Below, in pieces: positions 60,351 through 64,000 of a stretch of DNA of 64,000 nucleotides. The position numbers and the translations under genes were made by a program. A model generated the notes under the pieces. It was given only the letters and a program-made list of their open reading frames with translations. It did no database searches and had not been told where the DNA came from. The stretch is taken from assembly GCA_914767715.1 (NCBI GenBank), contig OU612070.1, positions 21,068,025 to 21,132,024 on the forward strand. The letters run 5' to 3'. This DNA is from Membranipora membranacea (Eukaryota; Bryozoa; Gymnolaemata; Cheilostomatida; Membraniporidae). Each line of letters begins with the position of its first letter. Position 1 is the first letter of the stretch.

Positions 60351-62399
60351 AATCCAAGAGAGTTTTGATTTTTCAATGCTGCCGTTTGGCATGTTTTTTT
60401 TTGGCAAAAGTGGACGTCGTTAAAGTTGGCGCTGACGGAGAACGGAGACCCGCAGAGACAAACGGACTTCAGATTTGAGACGAGCAGGAGTTGCTCCTCC
60501 TTATGAGGTAGGTTAAAAGCAAATCTATTTTTTGACCCGAGCGAAAAAAAACCATGATACCCTCCCTTGGTATAATTTTTGAAATTTCAAGTCAGCGTAA
60601 TTACCAACCAGTTGATCGGAGGATCCCAATATTCTGCAGTTTGAATAAGGCCAATAAGGGCTTGAAGTGGTCGGAGTTAGATAAGAATCCAAGAGAGTTT
60701 TAATTTTTCAATGCTGCCGTTTGGCAGGTTTTTTTTTGGCAAAAGTGGACGTCGTTAAAGTTGGCGCTGACGGAGAACGGAGACCCGCAGAGACAAACGG
60801 ACTTCAGATTTGAGACGAGCAGGAGTTGCTCCTTTTTATGAGGAAGGTTAAAAGCAAATCTATTTTTTGACCCGAGCGAAAAAAAACCATGATACCCTCC
60901 CTTGGTATAATTTTTGAAATTTCAAGTCAGCGTAATTACCAACCAGTTAATCGGAGGATCCCAATATTCTGCAGTTTGAATAAGGCCAATAAGGGCTTGA
61001 ATTGGTCGGAGTTAGATTAGAATCCAAGAGAGTTTTGATTTTTCAATGCTGCCGTTTGCCATGTTTTTTTTTGGCAAAAGTGGACGTCGTTAAAGTTGGC
61101 GCTAACGGAGAAGGGAGACCCGCAGAGACAAACGGACTTCAGATTTGAGACGAGCAGGAGTTGCTCCTCCTCATGAGGTAGGTTAAAAGCAAATCTATTT
61201 TTTGACCCGAGCGAAAAAAAACCATGATACCCTCCCTTGGTATAATTTTTTAAATTTCAAGTCAGCGTAATTACCAACCAGTTAATCGGAGGATCCCAAT
61301 ATTCTGCAGTTTGAATAAGGCCAATAAGGGCTTGAAGTGGTCGGAGTTAGATAAGAATCGAAGAGAGTTTTGATTTTTCAATGCTGCCGTTTGGCATGTT
61401 TTTTTTTGGCAAAAGGGGACGTCGTTAAAGTTGGCAATGACGGAGAACGGAGACCCGCAGAGACAAACGGACTTCAGATTTGAGACGAGCAGGAGTTGCT
61501 CCTCCTTATGAGGTAGGTTAAAAGCAAATCTATTTTTTGACCCGAGCGAAAAAAAACCATGATACCCTCCCTTGGTATAATTTTTGAAATTTCAAGTCTG
61601 CGTAAACACCAACCAGTTAATCGGAGGATCCCAATATTCTGCAGTTTGAATAAGGCCAAAAAGGGCTTGAAGTGGTCGGAGTTAGATAAGAATCCAAGAG
61701 AGTTTTGATTTTTCAATGCTGCCGTTTGGCATGTTTTTTTTTGGCAAAAGTGGACGTCGTTAAAGTTGGCGCTGACGGAGAACGGAGACCCGCAGAGACA
61801 AACGGACTTCAGATTTGAGACGAGCAGGAGTTGCTCCTCCTTATGAGGTAGGTTAAAAGCAAATCTATTTTTTGACCCGAGCGAAAAAAAACCATGATAC
61901 CCTCCCTTGGTATAATTTTAGAAATTTCAAGTCAGCGTAATTACCAACCAGTTAATCGGAGGATCCCAATATTCTGCAGTTTGAATAAGGCCAATAAGGG
62001 CTTGAAGTGGTCGGAGTTAGATAAGAATCCAAGAGAGTTTTGATTTTTCAATGCTGCCGTTTGGCATGTTTTTTTTTGGCAAAAGTGGACGTCGTTAAAG
62101 TTGGCGCTGACGGAGAACGGAGACCCGCAGAGACAAACGGACTTCAGATTTGAGACGAGCAGGAGTTGCTCCTCCTTATGAGGTAGGTTAAAAGCAAATC
62201 TATTTTTTGACCCGAGCGAAAAAAAACCATGATACCCTCCCTTGGTATAATTTTAGAAATTTCAAGTCAGCGTAATTACCAACCAGTTAATCGGAGGAAC
62301 CCAATATTCTGCAGTTTGAATAAGGCCAATAAGGGCTTGAAGTTGTCGGAGTTAGATAAGAATCCAAGAGAGTTTTGATTTTTCAATGCTGCCGTTTGG

Positions 62400-63050
62400 C
62401 ATGTTTTTTTTTGGCAAAAGTGGACGTCGTTAAAGTTGGCGCTCACCGAGAACGGAGACCCGCAGAGACAAACGGACTTCAGATTTGGAACGAGCAGAGT
62501 TGCTCCTCCTTATGAGGTACGTTAAAAGCAAATCTATTTTTTGACCCGAGCGAAAAAAAACCATGATACCCTCCCTTGGTATCATTTTTGAAATTTCAAG
62601 TCAGCGTAATTACCAACCAGTTAATCGGAGGATCCCAATATTCTGCAGTTTGAATAAGGCCAATAAGGGCTTGAAGTGGTCGGAGTTAGATAAGAATCCA
62701 AGAGAGTTTTGATTTTTCAATGCTGCCGTTTGGCATGTTTTTTTTTGGCAAAAGTGGACGTCGTTAAAGTTGGCGCTGACGGAGAACGGAGACCCGCAGA
62801 GACAAACGGACTTTAGATTTGAGACGAGCAGGAGTTGCTCCTCCTTATAAGGTAGGTTAAAAGCAAATCTATTTTTTGACCCGAGCGAAAAAAAACCATG
62901 ATACCCTCCCTTGGTATAATTTTCGAAATTTCAAGTCAGCGTAATTACCAACCAGTTAATCGGAGGATCCCAATATTCTGCAGTTTAAATAAGGCCAATA
63001 AGGGCTTGAAGTGGTCGGAGTTAGATCAGAATCCAAGAGAGTTTTGATTT
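62400..63050 (+). repeat. Third copy of the domain C gctcaccgag segment
   Basis: gctcaccgag (62442), gtatcattttt, ttttcgaaatttc, gcagtttaaat and gttagatcag (near 63026) recur in the order seen at 55.07-55.66 kb, 22 monomers (7369 bp) away. It shares gatcag with the first copy and not with the second, so it was copied from the first or its ancestor. Confidence 0.76.
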
Positions 63051-64000
63051 TTCAATGCTGCCGTTTGGCATGTTTTTTTTTGGCAAAAGTGGACGTCGTT
63101 AAAGTTGGCGCTGACGGAGAACGGAGACCCGCAGAGACAAACGGACTTCAGATTTGAGACGAGCAGGAGTTGCTCCTCCTTATGAGGCAGGTTAAAAGCA
63201 AATCTATTTTTTGACCCGAGCGAAAAAAAACCATGATACCCTCCCTTGGTATAATTTTTGAAATTTCAAGTCAGCGTAATTACCAACCAGTTAATCGAAG
63301 GATCCCAATATTCTGCAGTTTGAATAAGGCCAATAAGGGCTTGAAGTGGTCGGAGTTAGATAAGAATCAAAGAGAGTTTTGATTTTTCAATGCTGCCGTT
63401 TGGCATGTTTTTTTTTGGCAAAAGTGGACGTTGTTAAAGTTGGCGCTGACGGAGAACGGAGACCCGCAGAGACAAACGGACTTCAGATTTGAGACGAGCA
63501 GGAGTTGCTCCTCCTTATGAGGTAGGTTAAAAGCAAATCTATTTTTTGACCCGAGCGAAAAAAAACCATGATACCCTCCCTTGGTATAATTTTTGAAATT
63601 TCAAGTCAGCGTAATTACCAACCAGTTAATCGGAGGATCCCAATATTCTGCAGTTTGAATAAGGCCAATAAGGGCTTGAAGTGGTCGGAGTTAGATAAGA
63701 ATCCAAGAGAGTTTTGATTTTTCAATGCTGCCGTTTGGCATGTTTTTTTTTGGCAAAAGTGGACGTCGTTAAAGTTGGCGCTGACGGAGAACGGAGACCC
63801 GCAGAGACAAACGGACTTCAGATTTGAGACGAGCAGGAGTTGCTCCTTTTTATGAGGAAGGTTAAAAGCAAATCTATTTTTTGACCCGAGCGAAAAAAAA
63901 CCATGATACCCTCCCTTGGTATAATTTTTGAAATTTCAAGTCAGCGTAATTACCAACCAGTTAATCGGAGGATCCCAATATTCTGCAGTTTGAATAAGGC

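Larger units (their letters stand above)
54817..64000 (+). repeat. 335-bp satellite array, part right of the insert (domain C)
   Basis: The array resumes at ggttaaaagc in the same orientation and almost the same monomer phase as where it stopped, and continues past the window end for about 27 monomers. This domain is a recognisable subfamily. Every monomer reads aagagag (or the near variants cgaagagag and caaagagag) where domains A and B read caacagag or catcagag. Nearly all read ttttgattttt where the left side reads ttttaattttt; the ttttaattttt form appears in only a few, near 56010, 58350 and 60700. Divergence between neighbours looks lower than on the left. No gene or mobile element was seen. 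Confidence 0.97.

Noticed and set aside
1-64000. CRISPR array
   Set aside because: The repeats are 335 bp and directly contiguous, with no unique spacers between them; the tRNA-like sequence is eukaryotic in style.
1-64000. Ribosomal DNA spacer subrepeats
   Set aside because: Unit size would allow it, but no rRNA sequence appears in 64 kb and the higher-order structure is that of a satellite. Not excluded for sequence outside the window.

Overview
The whole 64 kb window is one tandem satellite array, with a single short interruption. The repeat unit is about 335 bp. Counting from the first GGATCC (54) to the last (63970), minus the interruption, gives about 188 units with a mean spacing of about 335 bp, all in the same orientation. 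No protein-coding gene is supported on either strand; every open frame is a short, recurring frame of the satellite. The content is a eukaryotic nuclear satellite block, probably heterochromatic, pericentromeric or centromeric (inferred). The only other element carries a eukaryote-style tRNA-like sequence with internal RNA polymerase III A and B boxes. I do not recognise the satellite family or the species; an invertebrate animal is a guess only.

Layout. Domain A (1 to about 39.75 kb) is a patchwork of higher-order repeats (HORs). Five- and six-monomer units run in tandem at 2.4-8.1 kb, and an eight-monomer unit runs twice at 11.1-16.5 kb. Long blocks are re-used about 9.4, 12.4, 13.4, 17.4 and 20.1 kb away, always at whole numbers of monomers. 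Domain B (about 39.75 to 53.90 kb) is dominated by monomers with a 'ccaacagag' variant and contains a six-monomer unit in two tandem copies (46.9-50.9 kb). A patch of domain-A-type monomers sits inside it at about 43.7-47 kb. Then comes an insert of about 917 bp (53.90-54.82 kb) made of 2.26 copies of an unrelated 404-bp tandem unit. Two copies hold a tRNA-like sequence on the minus strand and the third is cut through it. Domain C (54.82-64.0 kb) is the same satellite but a distinct, more uniform subfamily, with the linked variants 'aagagag' and mostly 'ttttgattttt' from the first monomer after the insert.

There is no gene network to describe. The biology is array evolution: unequal exchange or conversion in whole-monomer steps, visible chimeric monomers, and an insert whose position coincides with a subfamily boundary. 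Block edges are read by eye from diagnostic variants and are good to about one monomer unless an exact site is given. The sequence should be treated as an assembly whose copy order depends on long reads.
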